Of a DNA stretch of 45,291 bases, positions 24,505 to 33,326 are shown piece by piece (within the stretch, counting starts at the first letter, position 1; every line of letters starts with the position of its first letter). Location: assembly GCA_031553315.1 (NCBI GenBank), contig JAVBLT010000006.1, forward strand, positions 1 through 45,291, given 5' to 3'. Source of the DNA: JAVBLT01 sp031553315. GTDB taxonomy: Bacteria; Verrucomicrobiota; Kiritimatiellia; RFP12; DVOR01. A model generated the notes under the pieces. It was not told the DNA's origin. It saw only the letters and a list, made by a program, of their open reading frames with translations, and did not search any database. A program made the translations under genes and the position numbers.

Positions 24505-25688
24505 AAATCGTCACGCTCAAACCCAAACGTTCCTTCCCCACCGAATGCCGCCACCCGTGGATCTTCTCGGGCGCTGTCGACAGCGTCTCGCGCGAACCCG
24601 AACCGGGCGAGACCGTTCAGGTCGTTTCCGACGACGGCCGCATCCTCGGCCTGGGCGCCTGGTCGCCCGCCTCGCAGATTCGCGTGCGCATGTGGATTTA
24701 CGGCCCCGGGGGCAGCGTCGACGCCGCCTTCATCCGCGACCGCGTGCAGCGCGCCATCGGCCAGCGCGCCATGTTCCTTGCCGACGGCGTGACCAATGCC
24801 TTCCGCCTCATCAACGCCGAGGCCGACGGTCTTCCCGGCGTGACGGTCGATTTTTACAACGGCTGGTGCGTGGCGCAGTTTACCGCCGCCGGCGCCGAGC
24901 GCTGGAAGGAAACCGTCGCCGACGCCGTCATGGCCTGTTTCCCCTGCAACGGCCTCTATGAGCGCTCCGACGCCGATGTCCGCGAGCGCGAAGCCCTCGA
25001 AGCCGTCAACCGCCTCATGCGCGGAGAGGAACCGCCCGCCGCGATTCTCATCGAAGAAAACGGCTGCAAATTCGAGGTCGACGTCCGCGGCGGCCACAAG
25101 ACCGGCTTTTACCTCGACCAGCGCGACAACCGCATCCTCTTCGCCCCTTACGCCAACGGTTGCGAGGTGCTCAACGCCTTCTCCTACACCGGCGGTTTCG
25201 GTATCGCCGCCCTCGCCGCCGGCGCTGCGAAAATCACCCATGTGGATCTCTCCGCCCCCGCGCTCGAGCAAGCCCGCGCCAACACCCTGCTCAACGCGTG
25301 CAAAGCCGAACAGTCCGAATTCATCCAGGGCAGCGTCTTCGACGTGCTCCGCCGCTTCCGCGATCAGCGCCGCTCGTTCGACGCCGTGGTGCTCGATCCG
25401 CCCAAGTTCGCCGACAGCAAAGGCGCGCTCATGAAAGCCGCCCGCGGCTATAAAGACATCAACCTCCTCGGCATCAAGCTTCTGCGCCCCGGCGGCCTCC
25501 TGGCCACCTTCTCCTGCTCCGGCGCGATGGACAGCGAGCTCTTCCACACCATCGTGGCCGAAGCCGCCCGCGACGCCGGGCGCGATGTGCAGGTCATCCG
25601 CCGCCTTCAGCAGGCGGCCGACCACCCTGAAAGCCTGGCCTTCCCGGAAGGGTTTTATCTGAAAGGGCTGTTGTGCCGGGTGTGGTAA
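24501..25688 (+). CDS. RlmI-like class I rRNA methyltransferase (PUA plus SAM domain)
   Basis: 395 residues. The N-terminal 75 or so residues (HPWIFSGAVDSV...GETVQVVSDDGRILGLG) form a PUA RNA-binding domain. The middle and C-terminal region is a Rossmann methyltransferase with GFYLDQRDNR (from about 202), NAFSYTGGFGIAALAAGA for SAM and VVLDPPKFADSKGA. LLATFSCSGAM holds the likely catalytic Cys region. This is the layout of RlmI, which makes m5C1962 in 23S rRNA; site specificity here is inferred. The 4-base overlap with rph groups two RNA-processing genes. Its stop lies inside the start of the SDR gene. Confidence 0.88.
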   Translation: MKIVTLKPKRSFPTECRHPWIFSGAVDSVSREPEPGETVQVVSDDGRILGLGAWSPASQIRVRMWIYGPGGSVDAAFIRDRVQRAIGQRAMFLADGVTNAFRLINAEADGLPGVTVDFYNGWCVAQFTAAGAERWKETVADAVMACFPCNGLYERSDADVREREALEAVNRLMRGEEPPAAILIEENGCKFEVDVRGGHKTGFYLDQRDNRILFAPYANGCEVLNAFSYTGGFGIAALAAGAAKITHVDLSAPALEQARANTLLNACKAEQSEFIQGSVFDVLRRFRDQRRSFDAVVLDPPKFADSKGALMKAARGYKDINLLGIKLLRPGGLLATFSCSGAMDSELFHTIVAEAARDAGRDVQVIRRLQQAADHPESLAFPEGFYLKGLLCRVW

Positions 25689-26419
25689 AAAGCATTGCCG
25701 TTCTCGGAGCCACCTCCGGAATCGGCCGCGCCCTCGCGCTCCTTTACGCAAGCCGTGAAGGAGTGGTCGTAGGGGTAACGGGGCGTCGCGGGGAATTGCT
25801 CGAAACGCTTTCGCCCCGCTGCGTGATTCGCGCCTTCGACCTTACCGCGCCCGATGCCCTGGAGCAGCTCGAGGCGCTCTTTGCCGCCATGGGCGGCCTG
25901 CCCGACCTCGTGGTCTTCAACGCCGGCACCGGTCACATGAACCCCGCGCTCGATTGGGAGCCCACCGCCCAAACACTCGCCCTCAACGTGGTCGCCTTCA
26001 CCCGCGCGGCCGACTGGTGCTATCGCCGCTTCGCCGCGCGGGGGCGGGGGCACTTCGCCGCCGTGGGCTCCATCGCCGGAATTCGCGGCCTTGAAAACAC
26101 CGGCGCCTATTCCCCCTCCAAAGCCTACCTCGCCAATTACATGGAAGGCATGCGCCGCAAGCTCCGCACCGAAGGCTTCGCGGGAAAGCTCTTTTTCACC
26201 AGCCTCCTTCCCGGTTTCGTGGATACCGCGCTGGGGCAGGCCTCCGATTTCTGGCGCTGTTCGGCGGAAGAGGCCGCGCTCTGCATCAGCCGCGCCCTTG
26301 AAGACCGCCGCGCGGTGGCGTATGTCACTCCCCGCTGGTTCTGGATCGCGCTCCTGCTGAAGATCATCCCGCGCACCCTTTTCGAACGGCTCCCGATCGA
26401 AAGAAAAAAGGAGAAATGA
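25673..26419 (+). CDS. Short-chain dehydrogenase/reductase
   Basis: 248 residues, with a GTG start at 25673 overlapping the methyltransferase gene by 16 bases; GAAAGGG lies just upstream. A second in-frame GTG at 25682 is possible but further from that site. GATSGIG (12-18) binds the NAD(P) cofactor, NAG is at 83-85, S133 is in GSIAG, and Y146-x3-K150 is the catalytic pair, so it is a complete classical SDR. The C-terminal 35 residues are hydrophobic then basic (FWIALLLKIIPRTLFERLPIERKKEK), suggesting membrane association as in some lipid-acting SDRs. The substrate is unknown. Confidence 0.88.
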   Translation: MPGVVKSIAVLGATSGIGRALALLYASREGVVVGVTGRRGELLETLSPRCVIRAFDLTAPDALEQLEALFAAMGGLPDLVVFNAGTGHMNPALDWEPTAQTLALNVVAFTRAADWCYRRFAARGRGHFAAVGSIAGIRGLENTGAYSPSKAYLANYMEGMRRKLRTEGFAGKLFFTSLLPGFVDTALGQASDFWRCSAEEAALCISRALEDRRAVAYVTPRWFWIALLLKIIPRTLFERLPIERKKEK

Positions 26420-26420
26420 A

Positions 26421-26906
26421 ATGACCTCGCCGACCACCACCATCTATCTTGTACGCCACGGCTTGGCGTGCGCCGATTGCTCCAAAGACGACGCTTCCCG
26501 CGTGCTCACCCCCCTCGGCATGGAGCAGGCTGAAGCCGTGGGCGGGTTTCTCTCCCGCAGAGGCGGCGCGCCCGATGTCGCGATCACAAGCACCTATCGC
26601 CGGGCGGTTGAAACCGCCGAGCGGATTCTGATCGCGTGCGGCGCGGAGTGCGACCTCATGCAGGATGAAGATTTTACCCCGGGCGCGGATCCGGCGGTCA
26701 TGATTCGCCGCCTCGCCGCGCTGGCGGTGGAAAATGTGCTGGTGGTGGGGCATTTGCCGTCGATTGAAGAGCTTGCGGAGCGTCTTTCGCCGGGAAAGAA
26801 CCTGCCGTTCGGGAACTGCACGGTGGCGGTGTTCGTCTTTGACCGCGTGGCGAAAACGGCGACGCTCGATTTCTTTTCCGCGGTCGACGCATTAGGGCAA
26901 GGGTAG
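26421..26906 (+). CDS. sixA: Phosphohistidine phosphatase SixA-like
   Basis: 161 residues, of the usual SixA length. YLVRHG gives the nucleophilic His at 13. SSTYRRAVETAE-type sequence (TSTYRRAVETAERI) and VLVVGHLPSIEEL give the second Arg and second His of the histidine phosphatase fold. It probably removes phosphate from phosphohistidine proteins. A good ribosome binding site (AAAAAGGAG) lies within the end of the SDR gene, and the start is 1 base after that gene's stop. Two hybrid histidine kinases in the window are possible but unproven partners. Confidence 0.85.
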   Translation: MTSPTTTIYLVRHGLACADCSKDDASRVLTPLGMEQAEAVGGFLSRRGGAPDVAITSTYRRAVETAERILIACGAECDLMQDEDFTPGADPAVMIRRLAALAVENVLVVGHLPSIEELAERLSPGKNLPFGNCTVAVFVFDRVAKTATLDFFSAVDALGQG

Positions 26907-26913
26907 GGGAACC

Positions 26914-27834
26914 GTGAGCCGCCGCAAACAGCGTGACCCGCGCATTCCGGTTGCCGTTCAGGGCGGCATCCGCTCGCAGGGGCTTCCGGGCCGGAGCCGC
27001 AGGCCGTGGTGGAGCAGCCGCTGGCTCGCCATGCTCGATCAGTTCCGCCTCGGGGCGCGCCTGGGGCGCGGGCGCAGTTACGCGGCGGCAGGGCAGGTGC
27101 TCGACCTCAACGTTTCCCCGGGAGCCATGACCGCGCGCGTGCAGGGCGCCGGGAGCGAACCCTACCACTGCCGGATTGCGATGGCGGAACCGCTTTCGCA
27201 AGAAGCGGCCTGCCGCGTGGCGGCTGAAATCCGGGCCAATCCGATTCTCTTCGCGCGCCTTTTCGTGAAGGATCTCCCCTTTGGGGTGGAGCGTTTCTTT
27301 CTCGCTGAAAACGCCCCGCTCTTTCCAGCCGGCATCGGTGATTTAATCACCGCCTGTTCGTGCCCCGACTGGGCAAACCCCTGCAAGCATCTGGCAGCCG
27401 TGTTTATTCTCTTCGCCGAGGCCGTGGCTGCCGACCCCGTGCTGCTGCTCGCCTTTCGCGGTTTTCCCGCGAACCTGCTTGAGCCGGATCCTGAGCGTGC
27501 GCCCCCCCGCGAACACGAACCCCTGCCGCCCTCCGCCGCCCATGCCGATTTCTGGGGAAACGCCGCTCTGCCGCGTTTCGCCGATACCGCCGCGCCCGCC
27601 GTGACCGATACCGGCGCGGGGATGATCCGCCGCCTCGGCACGCCTCCCTTCTGGCGCGGCGGAGACCGTTTCGGCGAAACGATGGAAAGCGTCTACAGCC
27701 GCGTGCGCCTGCGCGCCGCTTCGCTGCTCGGCGATGAGCCGGTCGACCTTCGCCCGCCCGAAAACCGCCCGCCGCCGCCCGGTGCGAATCTCCGCCTCAA
27801 ACGCTACCGCCTCGGCATCGACATTTCTCTATGA
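26914..27834 (+). CDS. SWIM zinc-finger protein
   Basis: 306 residues from a GTG after AGGGGA. The SWIM motif CxCx6CxH is intact: C148, C150, C157, H159 in CSCPDWANPCKH. The N-terminus is very basic, as expected for nucleic-acid binding, with W-W-S-S-R-W and a small beta-rich region (residues 45-90). The C-terminal 120 residues are proline-rich. Bacterial proteins of this type usually sit next to a SWI2/SNF2 helicase and are thought to aid it. Here the stop overlaps the start of hrpA by 4 bases, so the partner is a DEAH RNA helicase instead. No enzymatic domain is seen. Confidence 0.85.
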   Translation: MSRRKQRDPRIPVAVQGGIRSQGLPGRSRRPWWSSRWLAMLDQFRLGARLGRGRSYAAAGQVLDLNVSPGAMTARVQGAGSEPYHCRIAMAEPLSQEAACRVAAEIRANPILFARLFVKDLPFGVERFFLAENAPLFPAGIGDLITACSCPDWANPCKHLAAVFILFAEAVAADPVLLLAFRGFPANLLEPDPERAPPREHEPLPPSAAHADFWGNAALPRFADTAAPAVTDTGAGMIRRLGTPPFWRGGDRFGETMESVYSRVRLRAASLLGDEPVDLRPPENRPPPPGANLRLKRYRLGIDISL

Positions 27835-30800
27835 ACACGGCCCGCCTCTCCATTCCCGAAGCCCTCCCCATCGCCGCCTTTGCCGGTGAGCTTGCCGCGC
27901 TGATCCGCGCCAATCAGGTCATCATCGTCTGCGGCGACACCGGTTCCGGCAAGACCACCCAGCTCCCGAAGATCGCGCTCACGGCCGGGCGCGGCAGAAA
28001 CGGCGTGATCGGCTGCACCCAGCCCCGGCGCCTCGCCGCAGTGGCGATGGCGCGGCGCGTGGCGGAAGAACTGCAAAGCCCGGTCGGCGCCTTTGTGGGG
28101 TATCAGCACCGTTTTGAAAAAAAGGTCTCGCCCTCGACCCGCCTCAAGTTCATGACCGACGGCATCCTCCTTGCCGAAACCCGCGCCGACCGCCTCTTCA
28201 AAGCTTACGACACCCTCATCATCGACGAAGCCCACGAACGCTCCCTCAATATCGATTTCCTCCTCGGCATCATCCGCCAGATTCTCCCCAAACGCCCCGA
28301 CCTGCGCGTGATCATCTCCTCCGCCACGCTCGACGCCGAGCGCTTTTCCGCCTTTTATTCCAATGCGCCGACCGTCTCCATTCCCGGCCGCCTCTTCCCC
28401 ATTGAAACCCGCTGGCGCCCGCTTGAGGATGAAGACGACGACGACCTTCCCCGCCGCGTGGGCGATGCCGTCGACGAAATCATCACCGAAGCCCAGGGCG
28501 ATATCCTCGTGTTCCTCCCCGGCGAACGCGACATCCGCGACACCCAGGCGCTCCTCGAAGGCCGCCGCCACGCCGCCACCGAAATCATCCCGCTCCTCGC
28601 CTCCCTTCCCCCCGGCGAACAGCAGCGCGCCTTCCGCACCGGCCCCGACCGCCGCATCATCCTCGCCACCAACGTGGCCGAAACCTCCCTCACCATTCCC
28701 GGCATCCGCTTCGTGATCGATTCCGGCCTCGCCCGCCTCAAACGCTACAACCCGCGCACCCATGTGCAGCAGCTCCTCATCGAGCCCGTTTCCCAGGCCT
28801 CCGCCAATCAGCGCAAAGGCCGCTGCGGCCGCCTCGGCCCCGGCGTATGCATCCGCCTCTACGGCGAAGACGATTTCAATAAACGCGAGCCCTACACGCC
28901 GCCCGAAATCAAACGCTCCGCCCTCGCCGGCGTGATTCTCGCCATGTTTGACCTCCGCCTGGGCGCTATCGACGCCTTTCCCTTCATCGACCCGCCCTCC
29001 GGCGCCATGATCCGCGAAGGGTACCGCGAACTGCTTGAGCTCGGCGCCATTGCCGACCAGCAAACGCTCACCCCCGTTGGCCGCGCACTCGCCGCATTCC
29101 CCCTCGAACCGCGCTACGCCCGCATCCTCCTCGCCGCCGACCGCGAACTCAACCTGCGCGACGCCCTCATCGTGGTCGCCGCCCTCTCCTGCGACGACCC
29201 CCGCCGCCGCCCCATCGCCAAACAGGAAGAGGCCGACAAAGCCCACCGCCCCTTCCTCACCCCCAATTCCGATTTCTCCTCCCTCCTCAAGCTTTGGGCC
29301 TGGTATCACGACCCCGCCCAGCCCCAGTCGCAAACCGCCCTCCGGCACCGCTGCAAAGAAACCTACCTCTCCTACGCCAACATGCGCGAATGGCGAGCCC
29401 TCCACGACCAATTGCGCGACATCGTCACCGAACACCGCCTCCGCCCCGCCGAATCCAAAGGCGGCGAACCCGGCCTCCACCGCGCCCTCCTCACCGGCCT
29501 CCTCAGCCGCATCGGCAAAAAAGACCCCGAAACCGGCGACTACCGCGGCATTTACGCCATTCACTTCAACCTCTTCCCCGGCTCCGGCCTCGTTCGCCTC
29601 GGCGAAAAAAAACGCAACCAGGAGACCCCCAGACCCCGCCCCGGCGAATTGCCGCTTTCCCGCGAATGGGTCATGGCCTCCGAGCTCGTGGAAACCTCCC
29701 GCCTCTTTGCCCGAACCGCCGCCTGCATCGACCCGGCCTGGATCGAACCCCTCGCCGGCCACGTCTGCAAATACCACCGCCACAGCCCCTTCTGGGATGC
29801 CGAGAAGGGCTTCGTCCGCATCCGCGAACACGTCACCCTCTTCGGCCTCACCCTCGTGGAACAGCGCCTGCGCGACTACACCCGCCTCGACCCCGCCGAT
29901 GCCCGCCGCGTGTTTATTGAAGACGCGCTCATCGCCCCCGGCGCTTTTCCCAATCCGCCCGCCTTCCTCATCGCCAACCAGCGCCGCCAGCAGCTCCGCC
30001 GCGAAGAAGCCGCCAAACGCCGCCACGCGTTGCCCGAGGTCGACGACGACGCGCTGCTCTTCGCTTTTTACGACAAGCGCCTCCCCCCCGACGTCTCCAA
30101 CACCCCCGCCCTCAAACGTTTCCTCGCCACGGGAGCCAACCTGGAGCTGGCCGATTCCGATTTACCCGTCGATGAAGCCCTCCGCCGGGCCTATCCCGCC
30201 ACCCTCACCCTCGGCGGCCAGACCTTCAGCCTCCTCTACAGGCACGACGCCTCCGCCTCCGACGACGGCATCACCTGCGTGACCCCGCCCGCCGACCTTG
30301 CCCTCCTCAACGGCTGGCGCCACGATTGGCTCGTTCCCGGAGCCCTCCCCGACAAGCTCATGTGGATGCTCGGCGTGCTCCCCGCCAAAACCCGCCGCCT
30401 CCTCGCCCCGCTCCCCGAAACCCTCTCCTTCTGCCTTGCCCGCCTCACCCCCGGCCGCCTGCCCCTCGCCGAAGCCCTCTTCCGCCTTCTTGCCGACGAA
30501 AAAGGCATCCGCGTGCCCGAAGAGCAATGGGAAGAAGACCGCGTGCCCCCCCATTTACGCGTCAACTTCCGCGTCGTCGACCCCAACGGTAAAATACTCG
30601 GCGAAGGCCGCAACCTCGCCCTCCTCCAACGCCTCTTCGCCGCCGAGCCTCAAAAAGCCGAACCCGCCGCCCCCCTCTCCGAAACCTTCGCCCTGCCCGA
30701 CGAAATCCCCGCCGGCCAGGCCGGCTGGAAAGTCGTCCACTATCCCGCCCTCGTCGACAAAGGCCAAAGCGTCGCCCTCGAATCCTTCCCCGACAAAGCC

Positions 30801-31529
30801 GAAGCCGCCCTCCAGCATCACCGCGGCCTCCTTCGCCTCCTCGCCCTCACCCTCGGCAAGAGCTTCAACGCCCTCCTTCAGCTCCCCTCCCTTCAGCAAA
30901 ACATCAAGACCTTTCTCAAAGAAGCCGCCATCGACCCCGCCCTCCTCGCCCAAGGCATCTCCGAGCGCACCCTTTCCGAAACCTTCCTCGAGAACCTCCC
31001 CGCCATCCGCACCGCGGCCGACTTCAAAGCCCGCTACGCCGCCCGCAAAGGTCTTCTCCCCCAAACCCACACCCGCTGGCGCACCCTCGTCCTCGCCATC
31101 CTTGCCGACGCCGCCCGCCTCGAAAAAGAGGCCTCCACCGCCACCGGCATCCTCCCCGACACTCTGACCGACATCCTCGACCAATTGGCCTGGCTTGTTT
31201 TCGACGATTTCGTGCGCCTCGTTCCCCCCGCCGAGCTCCAACGCTACCCCCTCTACCTCGAAGCCATCCGCATCCGCCTGGATCGCGCCCGCGCCAACCC
31301 CGCCGGAGACCTCCGCAAAGCCGCCGCCGTGGCCCCCCACTGGAAACGCTACCTCGATTTCATCAGCCAGCCCCGCCGCCCGCGCCACGACGCCCTGGCC
31401 CTCAGCGCCTACCGCTGGCTCCTCGAATCCCTCCGCGTGGCCACCTTCGCCCAGGAGCTCAAAGCCCCCGAACCCGCCTCAACGAAACGCCTCGACGATC
31501 TCTGGCAAACCATCCTTCCCAAATCTTGA
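27831..31529 (+). CDS. hrpA: ATP-dependent RNA helicase HrpA
   Basis: 1232 residues, close to the about 1300 of the E. coli protein. Motif I GDTGSGKTTQ (35-44), DEAH (132-135), SATLDAERFS and TNVAETSLTIPGIRFVIDSG...QRKGRCGR follow in the order of DEAH helicases. The HA2 and OB-like region comes next, then the long C-terminal domain typical of HrpA (DUF3418). It acts in the cytoplasm on structured RNA and stalled ribosomes. It is translationally coupled to the SWIM protein. The stop codon lies within the -35 region of the accD promoter, so the row ends here with no obvious terminator. Confidence 0.95.
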   Translation: MNTARLSIPEALPIAAFAGELAALIRANQVIIVCGDTGSGKTTQLPKIALTAGRGRNGVIGCTQPRRLAAVAMARRVAEELQSPVGAFVGYQHRFEKKVSPSTRLKFMTDGILLAETRADRLFKAYDTLIIDEAHERSLNIDFLLGIIRQILPKRPDLRVIISSATLDAERFSAFYSNAPTVSIPGRLFPIETRWRPLEDEDDDDLPRRVGDAVDEIITEAQGDILVFLPGERDIRDTQALLEGRRHAATEIIPLLASLPPGEQQRAFRTGPDRRIILATNVAETSLTIPGIRFVIDSGLARLKRYNPRTHVQQLLIEPVSQASANQRKGRCGRLGPGVCIRLYGEDDFNKREPYTPPEIKRSALAGVILAMFDLRLGAIDAFPFIDPPSGAMIREGYRELLELGAIADQQTLTPVGRALAAFPLEPRYARILLAADRELNLRDALIVVAALSCDDPRRRPIAKQEEADKAHRPFLTPNSDFSSLLKLWAWYHDPAQPQSQTALRHRCKETYLSYANMREWRALHDQLRDIVTEHRLRPAESKGGEPGLHRALLTGLLSRIGKKDPETGDYRGIYAIHFNLFPGSGLVRLGEKKRNQETPRPRPGELPLSREWVMASELVETSRLFARTAACIDPAWIEPLAGHVCKYHRHSPFWDAEKGFVRIREHVTLFGLTLVEQRLRDYTRLDPADARRVFIEDALIAPGAFPNPPAFLIANQRRQQLRREEAAKRRHALPEVDDDALLFAFYDKRLPPDVSNTPALKRFLATGANLELADSDLPVDEALRRAYPATLTLGGQTFSLLYRHDASASDDGITCVTPPADLALLNGWRHDWLVPGALPDKLMWMLGVLPAKTRRLLAPLPETLSFCLARLTPGRLPLAEALFRLLADEKGIRVPEEQWEEDRVPPHLRVNFRVVDPNGKILGEGRNLALLQRLFAAEPQKAEPAAPLSETFALPDEIPAGQAGWKVVHYPALVDKGQSVALESFPDKAEAALQHHRGLLRLLALTLGKSFNALLQLPSLQQNIKTFLKEAAIDPALLAQGISERTLSETFLENLPAIRTAADFKARYAARKGLLPQTHTRWRTLVLAILADAARLEKEASTATGILPDTLTDILDQLAWLVFDDFVRLVPPAELQRYPLYLEAIRIRLDRARANPAGDLRKAAAVAPHWKRYLDFISQPRRPRHDALALSAYRWLLESLRVATFAQELKAPEPASTKRLDDLWQTILPKS

Positions 31530-31555
31530 CAGGAAGCAGGTTAATCGGGTATCAT
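31526..31555 (+). promoter_or_regulatory. Promoter for accD-accA, overlapping the end of hrpA
   Basis: TTGACA (31526-31531), an 18-base spacer and TATCAT (31550-31555). The hrpA stop TGA (31527-31529) is part of the -35 hexamer. Transcription would begin near 31562, about 30 bases before the accD ATG. Confidence 0.65.
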
Positions 31556-31592
31556 ATGCCCCGTTTGGCACTGTAAAAGGAGATACCGAGTT

Positions 31593-32426
31593 ATGGCATG
31601 GTTTTCAAAACCGGCGGAAGCGCCGGTACACGTCCCGACCCAAGAGGTCTGGGCCGTCTGCTCCGCCTGCAAGGCATATGTTCCGAAGGGCGCCTGGAAG
31701 GCCGCGAACAAAGTGTGTCCCCGCTGCGGTCGCGCCGAACGCCTCAATGCCCGCGAGCGCATCGACCTGCTCGCCGACAAGGGAAGCTTTGAGGAAATCA
31801 ACGCAAACGTCGTCACCGTCGATCCGCTGAAGTTCAGCGACGCCAGCGGCGCTTATATCGAAAAGGTCACCGCCACCCGCGAAAAGCTCAAGACCGGCGA
31901 ATCGGTCGTCACCGGCACCGCCAGGATTGAAGGCCGCCCGGTGGTGCTGGGCGTGATGGATTTCCGCTTCATGGGCGGCAGCCTCGGCACGGCCACGGGC
32001 GAAAAGATTCTCCTCGCCGCCGAAAAGGCCCGCGAGCTGAAGGCGCCGCTGATCATCGTTTCCGCCTCCGGCGGCGCGCGCATGCACGAAGGCATCCTCT
32101 CGCTGATGCAGATGGCGAAAACCTGCGCCGCCATTCAGCGCCTGAAGGATGACGGCCTGCTCTACATCTCCATTCTCACGGATCCCACCACGGGCGGCGT
32201 TTCCGCCAGCTACGCCATGGTGGGCGATTTCAACATCGCCGAGCCTCACGCCCTCATCGGGTTCGCCGGCCGCCGCGTGATTGAAAACACCATCAAACAG
32301 AAGCTGCCCGATGAATTTCAAACCGCGGAATATGTGCTCGAACACGGTTTTCTTGATAAAATCGTGGCGCGAAGCGAACTGAAAGCCTTTGTGGCCAAGC
32401 TGATTGCCTATGCGGGAGGGCGCTGA
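31593..32426 (+). CDS. accD: Acetyl-CoA carboxylase carboxyltransferase subunit beta
   Basis: 277 residues. With AccA it moves the carboxyl group from biotin to acetyl-CoA, making malonyl-CoA for fatty acids. The N-terminal four-Cys zinc finger is intact (C23, C26, C42, C45). The crotonase-fold core includes FRFMGGSLGTATGEKI, SASGGARMHEGILSLMQMAKT and TDPTTGGVSASYAMVGD. AAAGGAG precedes the ATG. One base separates its stop from the accA start codon, an unusually tight accDA pair. accB and accC are not in the window. Confidence 0.96.
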   Translation: MAWFSKPAEAPVHVPTQEVWAVCSACKAYVPKGAWKAANKVCPRCGRAERLNARERIDLLADKGSFEEINANVVTVDPLKFSDASGAYIEKVTATREKLKTGESVVTGTARIEGRPVVLGVMDFRFMGGSLGTATGEKILLAAEKARELKAPLIIVSASGGARMHEGILSLMQMAKTCAAIQRLKDDGLLYISILTDPTTGGVSASYAMVGDFNIAEPHALIGFAGRRVIENTIKQKLPDEFQTAEYVLEHGFLDKIVARSELKAFVAKLIAYAGGR

Positions 32427-32427
32427 A

Positions 32428-33240
32428 ATGAGCGATGATCTGAAAGCAATGACCAACCCCACATGGGAAACCGTGAAAGTGGCGCGCCACGCCGACCGCC
32501 CGATGCTGATGGATTACCTCAACGCCTGGTGCTCCGATCTCGAAGAAATCCACGGTGACCGCCAGGTCTTCGACGACCCCGCGATGTTTGCCGGCCTCGC
32601 CACAATCGACGGCGAGCGCGTGGTTGTCATCGGTCACCGCAAAGGCCGCACCACGGAAGAAAAGCTGGCCCACCGCTTCGGCATGGCAAACCCCGAAGGG
32701 TACCGCAAAGCCTTGCGCCTGATGAAGACGGCTGAAAAGTTCAAGCTGCCCGTGGTCACGCTCGTTGATACTTCGGGCGCTTATCCCGGTGCCGATGCCG
32801 AAGCGCGCGGCCAGGCGGAAGCCATCGCCCGCAACCTCGCGGAAATGTCGACCCTCAAAACGCCCATCGTAGTCCTTGTCACCGGCGAAGGCGGTTCCGG
32901 CGGAGCGCTGGGCATTGCCGTGGGCGACCGCATTTTGATGCTGGAACACGCCATCTACTCGGTGATTTCCCCCGAAGGCTGCGCCTCGATCCTCTGGCGC
33001 GACGGCGCCCTCGCGCCGCTGGCCGCCGAAGCGCTCAAGCTCACCTCCGCCAGCCTGAAGGCGCTGGGCGTGGTCGATACCGTGGTCCCCGAACCCGAAG
33101 GCGGCGCCCACACGAACCCCGCCAAGGCGATCGAAACCGCCAAACAGGCTGTGCTGGAAGCGCTCCGTGAATTGAAGAAGATTCCGGTCGACGCGCTGGT
33201 CGCCGCCCGTTATGCCAAGTTCAGCGCGATGGGCCGCTGA
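32428..33240 (+). CDS. accA: Acetyl-CoA carboxylase carboxyltransferase subunit alpha, short form
   Basis: 270 residues from the ATG at 32428, placed after GGGAGGG inside the end of accD. The conserved core is complete: RPMLMDYLNAW, IGHRKGRTTEEKLAHRFGMANPEGYRKALRLM, DTSGAYPG, GEGGSGGALGIAVGD, YSVISPEGCASILW and EGGAHTNP. It lacks about 45-50 residues of N-terminal helix present in the 319-residue E. coli protein; no start further upstream would restore them. Short AccA forms occur in some Firmicutes, so it is probably functional. Confidence 0.95.
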   Translation: MSDDLKAMTNPTWETVKVARHADRPMLMDYLNAWCSDLEEIHGDRQVFDDPAMFAGLATIDGERVVVIGHRKGRTTEEKLAHRFGMANPEGYRKALRLMKTAEKFKLPVVTLVDTSGAYPGADAEARGQAEAIARNLAEMSTLKTPIVVLVTGEGGSGGALGIAVGDRILMLEHAIYSVISPEGCASILWRDGALAPLAAEALKLTSASLKALGVVDTVVPEPEGGAHTNPAKAIETAKQAVLEALRELKKIPVDALVAARYAKFSAMGR

Positions 33241-33261
33241 ATAAACAGATCGAAGAAACCC

Positions 33262-33308
33262 GGCAAGGGGAGCCTGCCTTCGTGAAAACGGAGGCGCTTC
33301 CCTTGTGC
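33262..33308 (+). terminator. Possible attenuating hairpin after accA
   Basis: The arms AAGGGGAGC and GCTTCCCTT pair, with an inner GCCTTCG / CGGAGGC pairing around a TGAAAA loop. Only a weak T-rich stretch (TTGTTATTT) follows. It may reduce read-through into the next two genes, not stop it fully; no separate promoter is obvious for them. Confidence 0.4.
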
Positions 33309-33326
33309 CTTGTTATTTAGGATGAA

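Noticed and set aside
27804..30026. 740-codon minus-strand frame opposite hrpA
   Set aside because: hrpA has all helicase motifs on the plus strand; the antisense product is low-complexity Gly/Glu/Ala sequence.
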